Shown: one piece after another, positions 24,767-35,900 of the stretch | Layout of the letters: each line of letters begins with the position of its first letter | How positions within the stretch are numbered: the stretch's first letter is position 1 | Assembly: GCF_005780165.1 (NCBI RefSeq) | Contig: NZ_VAUV01000009.1 | Span: 1 to 64,000 of the forward strand | Length of the DNA: 64,000 bases | DNA from: Phragmitibacter flavus | GTDB taxonomy: Bacteria > Verrucomicrobiota > Verrucomicrobiia > Verrucomicrobiales > Verrucomicrobiaceae | Reading direction: 5' to 3' | Program-made: the position numbers and the translations under genes | The notes under the pieces: generated by a model | Database searches by the model: none | What the model saw: the letters and a program-made list of their open reading frames with translations, nothing else | Told to the model about the DNA's origin: nothing

Positions 24767-27277
24767 CTATACCCTTCTCAAGATCAAACCGCCCAACAAG
24801 CAGAGCAGTCCAAGCCAGCTAAACCAATGCCCTGCAGGCTTGGGTTGTGAGGCAACAGGCAGGTTGGCAAGCAGCCGATCCACATAGTAGGTGGGCAACG
24901 TGGTGAGTGCGTCAGGGACCTCACCATCCAAACGATATTCAGCAGGGTAGGGCGCGTGATAGTGCCTTACCTCCAGCTTGTCTTCAGTGGTGTCATGCAG
25001 CCGCAGGCTAAGATGTTTGCTCGATCCGAGTGGCAGTCGCGCCTGATATCTTCCCAGACCCGTCTCCAGCATTTTGATGTCTTGAGTATTGCCATTTTGG
25101 TCAAGTGTCTGCACCTTCCACTGCAGATGATTTAGAGGCGACGCATCTTCCCCACGGCGATCCACGTCAATGACCCATTCGCCATGGTTCACTTCATCAC
25201 GCACCGTGACCCCTTCCGTATCCGCCTTCCTCAATGCACCTCGCAACACCTGGGCCCAGAAGGCGCCACATCCATCCCACACCAGCCACTCACCACCCCA
25301 GTTTTCCGTAAGATCAGAGGTGTAGGCCAGCCCTATGCCCAAACCAAAACGGCCCACCGCCAGCATTGGATCACCCTGCTCAGCCGCCAGCAGGACCTGC
25401 GCAGATGGCTTCGCTTCGGTCATCACATAGCCCAAAATCACCGGTAAGCCATCAGCATCATAACCCGCCAGCATCGGATGTTCAGTAATTCCAACAGGTT
25501 GGAACAATCCTTCCTGCACTGCCGACTTGGACGCCTGCGCTGTTTCTTTGGTGAAAATCTGCGGCAGACTTTGCGGATCATTACTCTCGTAATATCGCCC
25601 TCTGCCGACATCCGCGATCTGCTGCAGCAGTTCACGTGCGGCACCTTCTCCCAACCCCACAGAGGACACCGTCACTCCAGAGTTCACCATTTCTTGTGTC
25701 AAGCCAAGATGGTCTGCATCCTGCGTCTGACCATCGGTCAGGCAAATCATGTGCTTCACCTTGGCGGAGGTGCGCTCCAGCATTTCCTTACCAAGCACCA
25801 TGCCAGGATACATGTTCGTGCCTCCACTGGCCTCCATGGAGTCAATAGCCGCCTGGATGGTGCCCTGCTGCGAAGCGGATGTCAGCTCACAAAACACCTG
25901 CGCATCCCCATCAAAACCAATCACCGCAATTTGATCTTGCTGACCAAGCAGCTCCGCAGCGCTCTTGGCAGCCTGACGTGCCAGCTCCATTGGCAGGCCT
26001 TGCATGGAACCGGATTTATCAATTACCAACACCATGGCCAGCGATGGCTTTTCCTTCTCTTTCTCAAATCGGGAAATCAACGGCAACACCTCTTCCACCG
26101 GGGTTTTATAATAACCGCCAAGGCCAAAGCTGTTCTCCGAACCCGTCATGATGAGACCACCCCCAAAGTCTGCCACATAACGGCGCAGCAGATTCATCTG
26201 GCGTGGGGTCATGTCGGTTGCGGAGAGGTTGGCAATCATCACCGCGTCAAAGGATAGCAACTCCTCCATCGTATCCGGCAGGCCGCGCTTGCCACGCAGA
26301 TCCACATCAAAGTCCTGCTCTTTCAAGGCTCTAGTAAACAAACGCATCTTGCGTTCATCCTCATGGATCACCAGCAGCCTTGGCTTGCCTTTTACCGTGA
26401 TGGTGGTGGTGGCGTGATTGTTGACTGCGAAATGGTCTTTGGCAGGGACCAGTTCAGCGCTCCACACCGTCGGGCCCGGCGTGTTCATTTCGGTGTCAAA
26501 CCACACCCGTGCTTCCTGCCCGGGCTTCAATTCAACTTCCTTCTCCTGCACCGCCACGCCTTTGTTTAACAATCGGACTTTGGCATTCATGGGTTGATTG
26601 GTCACCACACGGGCAGTCAGCCGCAATACCTCTCCATGAAATGCCAGGGAAGAGGCACTGTCCAAACCCACCAGTGCGGCTTCCGGTGCGGTCAGCCCTT
26701 TCAGTGGAACAAACAAGACATCCACGTCTTCATCCCGCAGTTGCTCCAGGGAGGCCTCGGTCTTTTCTTCAGTATCCACCCCATCGGTAAAAACAATCAG
26801 TCGTCTGGCTTTGCCAGATGGAAAGGCGAGGCGCGCTGCAAGTAAACTCTCCCCTATCTTGGAGTGCGCACGAAAGGCATCATCAGCCAGGCCCTTGTCC
26901 CATGATTCAAGCATGGTGCGGAAATCGGCCAGCGGCTTTTCCCGTAATCCATCAGCCATGGCGAACAACGTGCTGCTATCTCCCTGTCGCAGTTTTTTCA
27001 CCCCAGCATCCACCTGATCCAACGCGCCCTTCGCCGATGCCAGATCAACCGACTGCGAGACATCGACCATAAAGACGATATGAGCTTCATCGCTCTTCTC
27101 CCTGACAAACGGCTGACACAATGCCAGCACCAGCAAAACAATGCCAAGGACTCTCAACAGAAAAGCCCCCAGCATCAAACCACGCGGGCGATCAACCAAG
27201 GTATAATGAAATCCGACTGCCACTCCAATGAGCAGCAACAGCCAGAGCAAGGGTGTCCAGGAAGTGAAGTCCATCAT
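24767..27277 (-). CDS. Membrane protein with two VWA domains and a GATase1-like domain
   Basis: An 836-aa membrane protein, last gene of the MoxR operon. Two N-terminal membrane helices (about 10-24 and 36-55) are followed by a VWA domain with a MIDAS motif DVSQS (72-76), Ig-like linkers, a class I glutamine-amidotransferase-like segment (about 300-395: KPRLLVIHEDERKMRLF... GGGLIMTGSENSFGLGGYY), a second VWA domain with DKSGS (420-424) and TDGQTQD, and a C-terminal helix (WFSWLGLLCLLGGLIL). It abuts the preceding gene with no gap. Proteins of this layout occur with MoxR/BatA in Planctomycetes and Verrucomicrobia. They are thought to help assemble or monitor envelope complexes; its target is unknown. 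Confidence 0.85.
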   Translation of the reverse strand: MMDFTSWTPLLWLLLLIGVAVGFHYTLVDRPRGLMLGAFLLRVLGIVLLVLALCQPFVREKSDEAHIVFMVDVSQSVDLASAKGALDQVDAGVKKLRQGDSSTLFAMADGLREKPLADFRTMLESWDKGLADDAFRAHSKIGESLLAARLAFPSGKARRLIVFTDGVDTEEKTEASLEQLRDEDVDVLFVPLKGLTAPEAALVGLDSASSLAFHGEVLRLTARVVTNQPMNAKVRLLNKGVAVQEKEVELKPGQEARVWFDTEMNTPGPTVWSAELVPAKDHFAVNNHATTTITVKGKPRLLVIHEDERKMRLFTRALKEQDFDVDLRGKRGLPDTMEELLSFDAVMIANLSATDMTPRQMNLLRRYVADFGGGLIMTGSENSFGLGGYYKTPVEEVLPLISRFEKEKEKPSLAMVLVIDKSGSMQGLPMELARQAAKSAAELLGQQDQIAVIGFDGDAQVFCELTSASQQGTIQAAIDSMEASGGTNMYPGMVLGKEMLERTSAKVKHMICLTDGQTQDADHLGLTQEMVNSGVTVSSVGLGEGAARELLQQIADVGRGRYYESNDPQSLPQIFTKETAQASKSAVQEGLFQPVGITEHPMLAGYDADGLPVILGYVMTEAKPSAQVLLAAEQGDPMLAVGRFGLGIGLAYTSDLTENWGGEWLVWDGCGAFWAQVLRGALRKADTEGVTVRDEVNHGEWVIDVDRRGEDASPLNHLQWKVQTLDQNGNTQDIKMLETGLGRYQARLPLGSSKHLSLRLHDTTEDKLEVRHYHAPYPAEYRLDGEVPDALTTLPTYYVDRLLANLPVASQPKPAGHWFSWLGLLCLLGGLILRRV

Positions 27278-29065
27278 TTAGCCAACCTTCCTCCGATGAT
27301 AAAGAATGGATTCGCCAGTCAGCAGCACCACTGCCCCCACCAGCAGCCAGTAACTCGGCGCATAGCCACTGGCCAGCGGCGCGGTGGACTCTTTGATTTC
27401 AGCACTGCCCGCTAGTGATTCAGCCGAAGCAATCACCGACACACCTGCCGTCCATTGGCCCGCACCTGAGTCGATTGTCACCTCATGGAATCCCGCCTCA
27501 TTCAGAGCACCAGTTTCCGGCCCAGTGAACGCTATTTCAGTGGTGGAAGATGCAGAAGATTTCAACACCGCAGATTGCCCCTCTGCAAGTCCCGGCACGC
27601 GCAATGCACTGCCTGTGGCCAGCGTTGCTGCCGGCATGACTTCACGATTCGCCAGATGCAACGCCGCATTGTGAATCAGCACTGGAAACCATGCGGACAG
27701 ATAGAAACGTGATGTCGTTGGATCAAGGTTGAGCACCGCCTGCGTGTGCTCGCCACGACGCAGCAGGTAGATCAAAGGCGTGCCTCCTTCATCTGCCACC
27801 AGCACCACCGCACCGGCAGGAGCCTTCAAGCGTTTCGCCCCGCTGTAGGACAATGTCTCCGCATCCAGATAACGCAGCAGCGGATGCTCCTTCGCAATTA
27901 CCTGCGGCACCACCGGTTCGGGCAATTCCTCGCCCAGTTCCAGCCACAGCTCAGACTCTGCTTGGGGATGAATGACAATGGCACTCCCCTGTTTCGGTGG
28001 CGACCCCTTGGCCAGCGTGAACTTTGCCTTCTCAGCCTTCTCTGCCAGGGTTAACAATTGATCACTTCGCTCAAATGCAGCCACCACCTGCTGCCAGAAG
28101 AAGGGATCATCGCCCGCTAGCGCCACCGGCAGAGGCTCTGTGGGAGCAACAAAAAAGTGCGCCGTGTCATCCACAGCCAAAGCATCTTCTATGGACAAAG
28201 AAGCCGTCCATTTCCCGCGAGGTGCATCGTCCAGCGTCATCGTGATGGCTGGGTTCTCATCAGGCTTCAAGGTGACCGGCACCACCTTCATCAGCTGCCC
28301 GCTGTCTTCATGCGTCAGCAGCAAATCACAGGACACTTCCTCATGGAATGACGACACCGGTATGATAAACAATCCGAGGCGATCCGAACCTCCAGGCAAA
28401 GGACGCAGGTCCGCATGAGCAATGCCGACGTTCGGCTCATCACTCGCAATGCGCAGCACTTCAACCTGTGGCAGTCGCTCACCAGCATCCAGCGCCGCAT
28501 CGGTAATCAACAACATGCGTAGTTTGGTAGCACGCTCACTGCCGGGCTGGAGCGCGTGAAGTGCATCCACCCGCGAGGCGAGTTGTGTCGGACTAATTTG
28601 ATTCACTGCATCCAGCAATGCCTTCCGATGCCTCGTGGGATGCGCAAGGATGTGGGTGGTGTCCGCAAATGAGGCAACCGCGGCCCGCTGAGCACCATGC
28701 AGTCCCTTAATGATGGAACGCGCTTTCTCCTTGGCCAGATCCAAGCGCGTAGTGCCACCCTGCTTGGCCGACATGGAGACCGAGTGATCGATGACAATCA
28801 AAAGATCCTCCCTCTTATCTCCATGGAGATCTGGCTCAGCCAGCGCCAATGCTACCGCAGCGAAAGCCAGAGCCATCAGCAACAGCGACCACAGATCTCG
28901 CAGCCGCTTAAACAGAGCCGATGCTTTTTTTTCCGTGAAGATGCGCTGCCAGAGGAAGTAAGCCGTAACCGTTTTCTTCCGTGGCCTCACCTTAAGAAAA
29001 TAGATCATCGCCAGCGCTGCCAGCGCTGCAAAGGTCCACAAGAATGCCGGTGCCAGAAAGGTCAT
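27278..29065 (-). CDS. BatA-like VWA membrane protein
   Basis: A 595-aa protein with the N-terminal BatA domain (FLAPAFLWTFAALAALAMIYFLK..., two helices at about 5-24 and 58-77), then a VWA domain with DHSVS (93-97) for metal-dependent ligand binding, two beta-rich regions, and a C-terminal helix (WLLVGAVVLLTGESIL). BatA proteins belong to MoxR-linked operons implicated in envelope stress tolerance and metal-cofactor or complex assembly. Its start overlaps the stop of the DUF58 gene by 4 bases (29062-29065), and its own stop touches the start of the next gene, so the operon is tightly coupled. Confidence 0.87.
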   Translation of the reverse strand: MTFLAPAFLWTFAALAALAMIYFLKVRPRKKTVTAYFLWQRIFTEKKASALFKRLRDLWSLLLMALAFAAVALALAEPDLHGDKREDLLIVIDHSVSMSAKQGGTTRLDLAKEKARSIIKGLHGAQRAAVASFADTTHILAHPTRHRKALLDAVNQISPTQLASRVDALHALQPGSERATKLRMLLITDAALDAGERLPQVEVLRIASDEPNVGIAHADLRPLPGGSDRLGLFIIPVSSFHEEVSCDLLLTHEDSGQLMKVVPVTLKPDENPAITMTLDDAPRGKWTASLSIEDALAVDDTAHFFVAPTEPLPVALAGDDPFFWQQVVAAFERSDQLLTLAEKAEKAKFTLAKGSPPKQGSAIVIHPQAESELWLELGEELPEPVVPQVIAKEHPLLRYLDAETLSYSGAKRLKAPAGAVVLVADEGGTPLIYLLRRGEHTQAVLNLDPTTSRFYLSAWFPVLIHNAALHLANREVMPAATLATGSALRVPGLAEGQSAVLKSSASSTTEIAFTGPETGALNEAGFHEVTIDSGAGQWTAGVSVIASAESLAGSAEIKESTAPLASGYAPSYWLLVGAVVLLTGESILYHRRKVG

Positions 29066-29925
29066 CCTACCAAACCTCCCCGTCTCAACAGATCGCGGAT
29101 CACTTCATCAAAGCTCACCTCCGGCGTGGTGGAGGCAAAACCAATCCCACGCTGCGCACAGGCCTTCTGCAATGACTGGTTCCACTCCGCAACCGCATCC
29201 TCATACATCTTAGCCTCACGTGGTGAAACCGTGACTCGTTGTGTCATGCCAGTTTCCACACATTGCAGCGTTACATCACCCTTCCAGGCACAGTGCAGGT
29301 CCTGCTCATCCAGCACCTGAAGACAAAAGACCTCATGCTTGTGCCAGTGCAAACGGCTCAGCCCTTCTTCAAAGCCTCCCGGAAACAGGAAGTCCGAGAC
29401 CACACACACCAATCCTTTGCGGCGATGCCTTGCTTCGAACTGGCGAACGCACGCGGTGAAATCGGTATCACCACCAAACGAACCTGCAGCCTCCAAAGCT
29501 CGCAACAATGGCAGCGTTTGATTTCGCCCGCGCACCGGATCAAACAATGGCTGCAACCGATCCGCCAGACCATACACCGCCAGCCTGTCCAACGTGTTCA
29601 GAGCAATGTATCCCAGTGCCGCAGTGAGCTCCTTGGCAAAAGTCTGCTTGGAACCCATGGAAGGACTGCTGTCCATCAGCAGATAGATGGTTGCATCTTC
29701 CTCGAGCTCGAAGAGCTTGATCAAAAGCGACTCAAACTTCGCATAAACACGCCAGTCAATGGAGCGATAATCATCCCCCAATGAGTATTGCGCATAGTCC
29801 GCAAAGGTGATGCCTGCGCCCTTCTTGGTGGATCGCCTGTCCGCCTGTAGACTGCCTCCCAGTATCTTGCGGGCAAGCAGATACAAGGACTCCAGTCGGC
29901 GGATGAATGCGGGATCCGTGAGCAT
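29062..29925 (-). CDS. DUF58 domain protein of the MoxR operon
   Basis: A 287-aa soluble protein. The DUF58 signature GDDYRSIDWRVYAKFESLLIK lies near residues 50-70, followed by a VWA-like Rossmann core with MDSSPSM (about 84-90), GDTDF and VVSDFLFPGG. DUF58 proteins nearly always accompany MoxR ATPases and BatA-like proteins; the group is believed to act as a chaperone-like system, with DUF58 as adaptor. It follows moxR by 27 bases and overlaps the BatA-like gene by 4 bases. Confidence 0.93.
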   Translation of the reverse strand: MLTDPAFIRRLESLYLLARKILGGSLQADRRSTKKGAGITFADYAQYSLGDDYRSIDWRVYAKFESLLIKLFELEEDATIYLLMDSSPSMGSKQTFAKELTAALGYIALNTLDRLAVYGLADRLQPLFDPVRGRNQTLPLLRALEAAGSFGGDTDFTACVRQFEARHRRKGLVCVVSDFLFPGGFEEGLSRLHWHKHEVFCLQVLDEQDLHCAWKGDVTLQCVETGMTQRVTVSPREAKMYEDAVAEWNQSLQKACAQRGIGFASTTPEVSFDEVIRDLLRRGGLVG

Positions 29926-29952
29926 GATAGACGGCCGTTTCAGGGTGAAGAA

Positions 29953-30939
29953 TTAGGCCTTCACTTTCTCCAGCACATCGCCAATCACCGCATCCGTCTT
30001 CACGCCTTCTGCCTCGCCTTCAAACGACAGGAGAATACGATGACGCAACGCCGGAATGGCGGACTTGCTAATGTCATCACGCGCAACGGCATATCGTCCA
30101 TCCAGCAGCGCACGCACACGTGCCGCCGCGAGGATCGTCTGCGCACCACGCGGGGATGAGCCATGCCGCACATACTTCTTCACCTGCTCCGTCGCTTGCC
30201 CATCGGTGGGATGCGTGGCACGAACCACACGCACCAAATAATCCTGCACCGACTTCTCCACTGGCACCTCACGCGAGAGCTTGCCCATATTCAGAATTTC
30301 ATCCCCCGTGGCAACAGCCGCGATATTCGGCTGAGATACGCCACCGGTGCGGTTCAGAATCTCCACAAAGTCATCATGGTTGGGCACCTGCACAAAGAGC
30401 TTGAAGAAGAAGCGGTCCAACTGCGCTTCTGGCAGCGGATAAGTGCCATCCTGCTCAATAGGATTCTGCGTGGCAAGCACGAAAAATGGCATCTCCAACT
30501 GATGCGTTTTGCCCGCCACGGTGACGGTTTTTTCCTGCATGGTTTCCAGCAACGCCGATTGCGTCTTCGGCGTGGCACGGTTGATCTCGTCCGCCAGAAG
30601 CACGTTGCAAAACACCGGGCCAGGCTGGAACTCAAACACCTTGTGACCATCCCGTTCCACCAGAATCTGGGTGCCCACAATATCTGCCGGAAGCAGGTCT
30701 GGCGTAAACTGAATGCGCTGAAACTTCAAATGCAGCGCCTTCGCCAGGGTATTCACCAATGCCGTTTTCCCCAGACCCGGGACGCCCTCCAGCAGCACAT
30801 GACCGCCACAGATCACTGAGGTGAGCACATCCTCAATGATGTCTTTCTGACCCACAATGAACTTGGCGATTTCAGCACGGAGCTTCTCGAATGTTTCGCG
30901 AAATTGAACAACAGCGGCTTCGGTTTCTGCGGTGGGCAT
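29953..30939 (-). CDS. MoxR-family AAA+ ATPase
   Basis: A 328-aa AAA+ ATPase of the MoxR group (AAA_3). Walker A is GVPGLGKT (52-59), Walker B LLADEINRA, sensor 1 ATQNP, and the sensor 2/lid region RGAQTILAAARVRALLDGR with RHRILLSFE near the end are all intact. MoxR ATPases remodel target proteins, often with VWA partners that bring metal-dependent substrate recognition; both kinds of partner follow directly. The gap to the coiled-coil gene upstream is 107 bases, so moxR might also have its own promoter. Confidence 0.96.
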   Translation of the reverse strand: MPTAETEAAVVQFRETFEKLRAEIAKFIVGQKDIIEDVLTSVICGGHVLLEGVPGLGKTALVNTLAKALHLKFQRIQFTPDLLPADIVGTQILVERDGHKVFEFQPGPVFCNVLLADEINRATPKTQSALLETMQEKTVTVAGKTHQLEMPFFVLATQNPIEQDGTYPLPEAQLDRFFFKLFVQVPNHDDFVEILNRTGGVSQPNIAAVATGDEILNMGKLSREVPVEKSVQDYLVRVVRATHPTDGQATEQVKKYVRHGSSPRGAQTILAAARVRALLDGRYAVARDDISKSAIPALRHRILLSFEGEAEGVKTDAVIGDVLEKVKA

Positions 30940-31046
30940 AGTGTTAGGAAAAGTAATGGCAGATCAAATGATAGTGGCATGGACTTGGACATGAAGACGG
31001 ACAAACCAGCAGGCAGGAGTGAACGGCAGCAGCGAGAAACCAGTGG

Positions 31047-32690
31047 TTATTCGCCCACCTGTTGAATGCCTTTGAAGTATTCTTTCACCCCATCTTTGAC
31101 CTCAGCAGGCACATCTTCCCTTTGAATGAAGGACTCCACCTGACGTTGCCATTCACGCTCTGCCACTTTTGCCTGACGTGTTGCCGTGCCATTACCGCTA
31201 TCAGCCGCCTCCACAGTAGTGTTGGACGGCCCAGATCCTTTGATGCCTTGTAATTGATCGCGGTTGCCGTTGTCCTGCGTCTGTTCGCTAGCATCGCGAC
31301 GGGAGTCCGAGGATGCCGAGCCAATCCCTTTACCGCCACCCGGTTTGAGGCATTGGGCCAGGGACATGTTCTGTTGATCTTTCAGATACCCCTGACACTG
31401 ACTGGCACACTGACCAAGTGCAGCCAGCTTCTTCATAAGGTCTCGCTGGGTCGCGCATTTACCCACGCTTTTGCAAAGACCTGCCAGTTGTTGGTTCAGT
31501 TTACTCTGTGCTGCATTGCACTGGCTGGCATCTTGGTTCTGAGCAAGCGCCTTGTCATACTCCTGGACCGCCTGCTCCAAAGCCATCATCTGATCATCCA
31601 GAGAAGAAGAACCTGCTCCTCCCGATTGAGCGCCTGACTGCCCCTGGCTGCCCGACTTGGCAGTTTTACCGTTGGCTGCCTGGGTGGATTCCGAAGCACC
31701 GTTCTTGGATGAATTCCCCTGTTTGCCGCTGCGCTGCTGGTGCTGGCGTGCTGCCGCTGCCATTCGCTGCGCGGTAGATTTCAACCTCGCCAGCTCCTTG
31801 CGAGCCTCATCAGGTTTGCTCACATCCGCCTTCGCCTGCAGCATCTGCAGATCTTTCGTCGCTTCACGATAGTTCTTTTCCTCCAGCTTTTTGCCAAGCT
31901 CACGAGACTCAGCTTCTTGCTGCAACTCCTCCGCAGCCTTGTTCAGCAATTGCTCCTGCTCGCGCAGGCTCAGCTTTTCCGCAGCCTGTTGAACTTTTCT
32001 TTCCAGCTCCGCATACTGCCGCATGGCATCTTTTTGATCCTTCGTCTGCTCCAGTTCCTTCACCCACTTCCGCCATTCATCCGGGCGCAGCAGTTCTTTC
32101 TCTTCTTTGCTCGCATTCTTCAGCAGTTCTTCCACCTGCTCTTCCAGCTCCTTGTTGATCTCCTCAGTTTTTGCAGTGGTCTGCTCCTCCAGTATCAGTC
32201 GCTCCTTAACCACAGAGGAAGCATCACGGGAGCCCAGCACCGCCGAGGCAATCATCAACGTCGCTGACACTGCAAGCATCCTGCTCGGCCACACCAGCGG
32301 AATGGTTCCAACACTCAGCGCCTTTACCTTTTCAGCGGTTTGCTCAGCATGCAGTCGACGAAAGTCATCCTCACTATCCCGTTTAAATCCAAGAAATGAA
32401 GTAAGCGCATCCTTAAGTCCAAAGTGGGAATCTGCCGCATGGGCCGCCTTCTCGTGCGAAGTTCGCCGCCAGAAATAACCTGCCACCAGCAACAACAGCA
32501 AACCTGCTCCAGCCACACCATAACCCATCTTGGGCACCGCATAACCTCTCAGTATCCAATACAAACTCCAAAAAAATGCTGCCGATGTCGCCAGCAGAAG
32601 TGAAAGAGCCAAAATCCGCAGCATCCTCGATTCTTCCAAGCGACCGCGAACGAGCCGTAAAAAGGTGTGAATGTAGTCGTGAGCGGGCAT
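31047..32690 (-). CDS. Membrane-anchored coiled-coil protein of the MoxR operon
   Basis: A 547-aa protein, first in the operon. Two N-terminal membrane helices (about 24-45 and 53-69) and a third near 137-150 precede a long charged coiled coil (about 165-330, heptads rich in Glu, Lys, Leu and Gln: EEINKELEEQVEELLKN...). Then comes a low-complexity Gln/Ser/Gly region (about 330-370) and a Cys/Gln-containing helical part, ending QVESFIQREDVPAEVKDGVKEYFKGIQQ. Similar proteins head MoxR/BatA operons in Planctomycetes and Verrucomicrobia and resemble DUF4175-type proteins. I could not assign a function. Presumably it anchors or scaffolds the MoxR complex at the inner membrane. Confidence 0.75.
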   Translation of the reverse strand: MPAHDYIHTFLRLVRGRLEESRMLRILALSLLLATSAAFFWSLYWILRGYAVPKMGYGVAGAGLLLLLVAGYFWRRTSHEKAAHAADSHFGLKDALTSFLGFKRDSEDDFRRLHAEQTAEKVKALSVGTIPLVWPSRMLAVSATLMIASAVLGSRDASSVVKERLILEEQTTAKTEEINKELEEQVEELLKNASKEEKELLRPDEWRKWVKELEQTKDQKDAMRQYAELERKVQQAAEKLSLREQEQLLNKAAEELQQEAESRELGKKLEEKNYREATKDLQMLQAKADVSKPDEARKELARLKSTAQRMAAAARQHQQRSGKQGNSSKNGASESTQAANGKTAKSGSQGQSGAQSGGAGSSSLDDQMMALEQAVQEYDKALAQNQDASQCNAAQSKLNQQLAGLCKSVGKCATQRDLMKKLAALGQCASQCQGYLKDQQNMSLAQCLKPGGGKGIGSASSDSRRDASEQTQDNGNRDQLQGIKGSGPSNTTVEAADSGNGTATRQAKVAEREWQRQVESFIQREDVPAEVKDGVKEYFKGIQQVGE

Positions 32691-32920
32691 ATCAACGGTG
32701 GCTTTTCGCAGCGGAATTTATCTAGCGACAGATGCTTATACGGTGAAAGCCCTTGAGTGACAAGGCAGAAGCCGCAGGATTTGAAACTTTCCCCGTCATC
32801 TGCCAGATCATTTCACCAACAATCGCGTCCATAACAAATAGCATGCTCATGTTGTTTTACGTTGAATTGGTTCAATCCGATAATTGATTACACTAGCTTA
32901 TCCCATTAAGGCTGTGATAG

Positions 32921-35900
32921 TTACAAACGATCCAGCATCGCCGCCTGTAGCTTTTTCAGGTTATCACTTAGTGTGGCAACTGGCAGTGGCTCGACTAGCT
33001 TGCGCGCATCAGCTTTTTTATCCATCCGTTCCAGACATTGGGCTTGGTTGAGAATCCACTCTGCCTTCTTGCTGTTGAGCTCCTTGATTAGCTTGATCTG
33101 GCTGTCGCAGATCGCTGCGGCGTTGTCCCATTCTCCAATGCCCATCAAAACCTCCACTGCCTCCTGGGCAGAACGTCCATCGCGCGGATGCACCTCGTCC
33201 AGCACCTTGATCAAGTCCCCAGCTTCCTCTTCGCTGAACGCTTTGCCTGGTCCGGAGAGCAGACCCATCAGCTTGGTGGTGTTGCCATCCGTGCCCGAAT
33301 ACAGCGATGCCACAAACTCATTGCTGAACAGTGTTTTTATCAGCTTCAGCCTGTCCTCCAAACTGATGTGTGGCTTGGACTTGCCCACAAACCGCGCAAG
33401 GGTCTCGGTGAATGCGTTGTTCCGGCGCATCATGTTTTTGAACATCGACTTGTCATGCTCAGAATGGCGCTTCACCGCTTCTTCCATCGCCTTGGTATCG
33501 CCTTCCGCAGCATGGATGATCAACTGCGCGGTGAGCGCAAAATGCAGACGCCAGTCGGACTCACTATTGCTGCTTTCAGAATCAGAGCGCGGCATCTCTT
33601 GTTGGAGGAACTTCATCAACTCTGCAAATTTCTTGAGGTCGCCTTTCACACCCCGCTCCCACGCATTGACAGGTGTCCAGAAGGACTCGCTGGTAACGTA
33701 GCCAGCCGCATAGCGTTGATAATATTCCGGGCTTTCGCCAATCACCTTCTCAAAGCGCTGCCACAGCTGCTTGATGGCGTCATTATCCCCGCGGACCGAA
33801 TGCCACGCCAACGCAGCCGAGGCAGGTCTCAAACGCCACCAAATCAGCCACGTATTTTCCTGCGCGCAGACTTTTTCATAGTCCAGGCCGTTCAGCACCT
33901 CGGTATACTCCTTGTGCAGCGCGTCGGTCGTGGCTTCAATATTCGCCAACCGCTCCAGGCAGCGTGTGCGAATCGCCTCATTGGCGAACGTTGTCTGCTT
34001 AAGCCGCTCCGCAGTCTCAAGTGCGCGTTGATTGCGCCCTTTAAAACCCTCCTTCTTCACCCAGGATGGCGGATCATTCAGCGAAGCCAGCAACGCCTGC
34101 CCTAGCACCGCAAGATCCTTGTTCGTGCAGTGCTTCACATACTCCTGCATCTTTGATTCCAGGCTCGGATGAAACTGCATCGTCGTGTAGGCATGATACA
34201 CTTGCGATTCCCAACTTCTGTTGAGCCAGACTTCTGCTTCCGCATACTGCCCCATGGATACAAGAGTGATAAACGCACTCGGATCATTGCTCAGGGCAGA
34301 GTGGCTGTCGCGCAGCACCTTGTCGATCCACTCCTTGTTCCCAAGCCCCGCAACAATGGTGAGGATGGCGCAGGCTGCTTCATCTTCCGGTTGGTAAGCG
34401 CGGTTATGCTTCCTGTCTTCACCATTTCTAGCATTGCGAGCCAGCCATGCATCCCAATGCAGTTTCGCTTCTGCCTTCCACGCATCATCCACCGGCAGTC
34501 GGCCGTAGCATTGAATGATCGGGGCATAGTGGAATTGCCCGCTCGTCGCATGCAAAGCCTGATGAGCCTCCCGGCACAGGCTGGCCGCTTTGCGCACCAT
34601 GTCACCATCCACATCATACCGCACCCTGCGGCACAGGTGCGAGGCCAGCGCGATCCTTACTCTCGGATTGATCGCTTCATTGGCCACAGCCTCTCGGTAG
34701 TGTTTCCATGCCGCATCTACGCCCCCAATCATTTCAAGATGAGCGTGCAGTTTCACATTTTCGTGAGTCTGAAGATGACTCTCAAAGAACACACGCCCAG
34801 CCATAGCAAACTCTTTGGCAATGGGGTCTTCTGCAGCCTTTTCATTTGCCCATTGCAACACATCCACGCGACTCACAGGAGCCAGCTTGTTGAAGAACTG
34901 ATACGCACCTAAAGCCAGTAATGTCGGGCGCGTTACCCCAAGCTGCGTTGCAATCTCTTTGCATAGCTTCTCCATCGCATCACCGGGATTCCCCATGCCT
35001 CCCCGATAGCGCCAGTAGTCAAACAGGCTGTTGCCCCATAAACCCTGCTCAGAATTGCCGTCCAGAATCAAATTACCACTCTGGTCTTCCTCACACAACT
35101 TCATCGCCAACGCCATGGCACCCAACCCTGGTGTTTGATCGTTAAAATCATCCAGCAACTCACTGCGCAATGTCCAACCCATCGTCCACGTGTCGCCCTC
35201 CCATCCCGATTGTGCAGCCTTGCGCTCCATTAACTCCGAAGCCTTGATAAACACGTTCCTTGCCTTCTCTGGATTCATTTTAAGCACCTCGCCCACCAAC
35301 TTCGGCACAGACTGCTCAAACTCATCATCAGTCCATCCAAGATCGTCAACCTTGCTTGCTTTAAGCAGGACATCCGCCCTGTTGGTCATCATCTTCAGAC
35401 CCCCCGCCATGATGACTTTCAATGCATCATGCAGTTGGGGGTCAATGTCTCCTTTGATCGTCTTTTTGATCAGTTCAGCCATCTCTGCATGCCGGACTGG
35501 TGGCAGTGTGGCTAGCTCCGCCGACCTCTTCACCAGCGCCTGCGTCAGCGCCGCCGAAGTGTCTTTTTGCAGCATGGCCAGAACAACGTCCGAGCCGAAG
35601 GTTGGATTCGGCAGTTCCTGGATGGATTTGACTACGGCATCCCTCACTGCAGCCTTGTTCCCGATGGCATTCACAATCGTCATTAGTCCACTATTGTTGC
35701 CCGAACGCTTCTGTGCGCCCCATGTAGTGAACTGGTCAACCTCGCCAAACAATGGCAGGCTTTTCAGCAAATCCATGCACGCATTCGCATCTGAACCAAT
35801 TTTGTCCGCTGCGCTTCTCAGGAAGTTTTGACGCCAATTTTCATGCTCCATCAGCCCCGACTTCTCAGCCAACAGAACGCCTGTGGCCACGTTGCTGGAT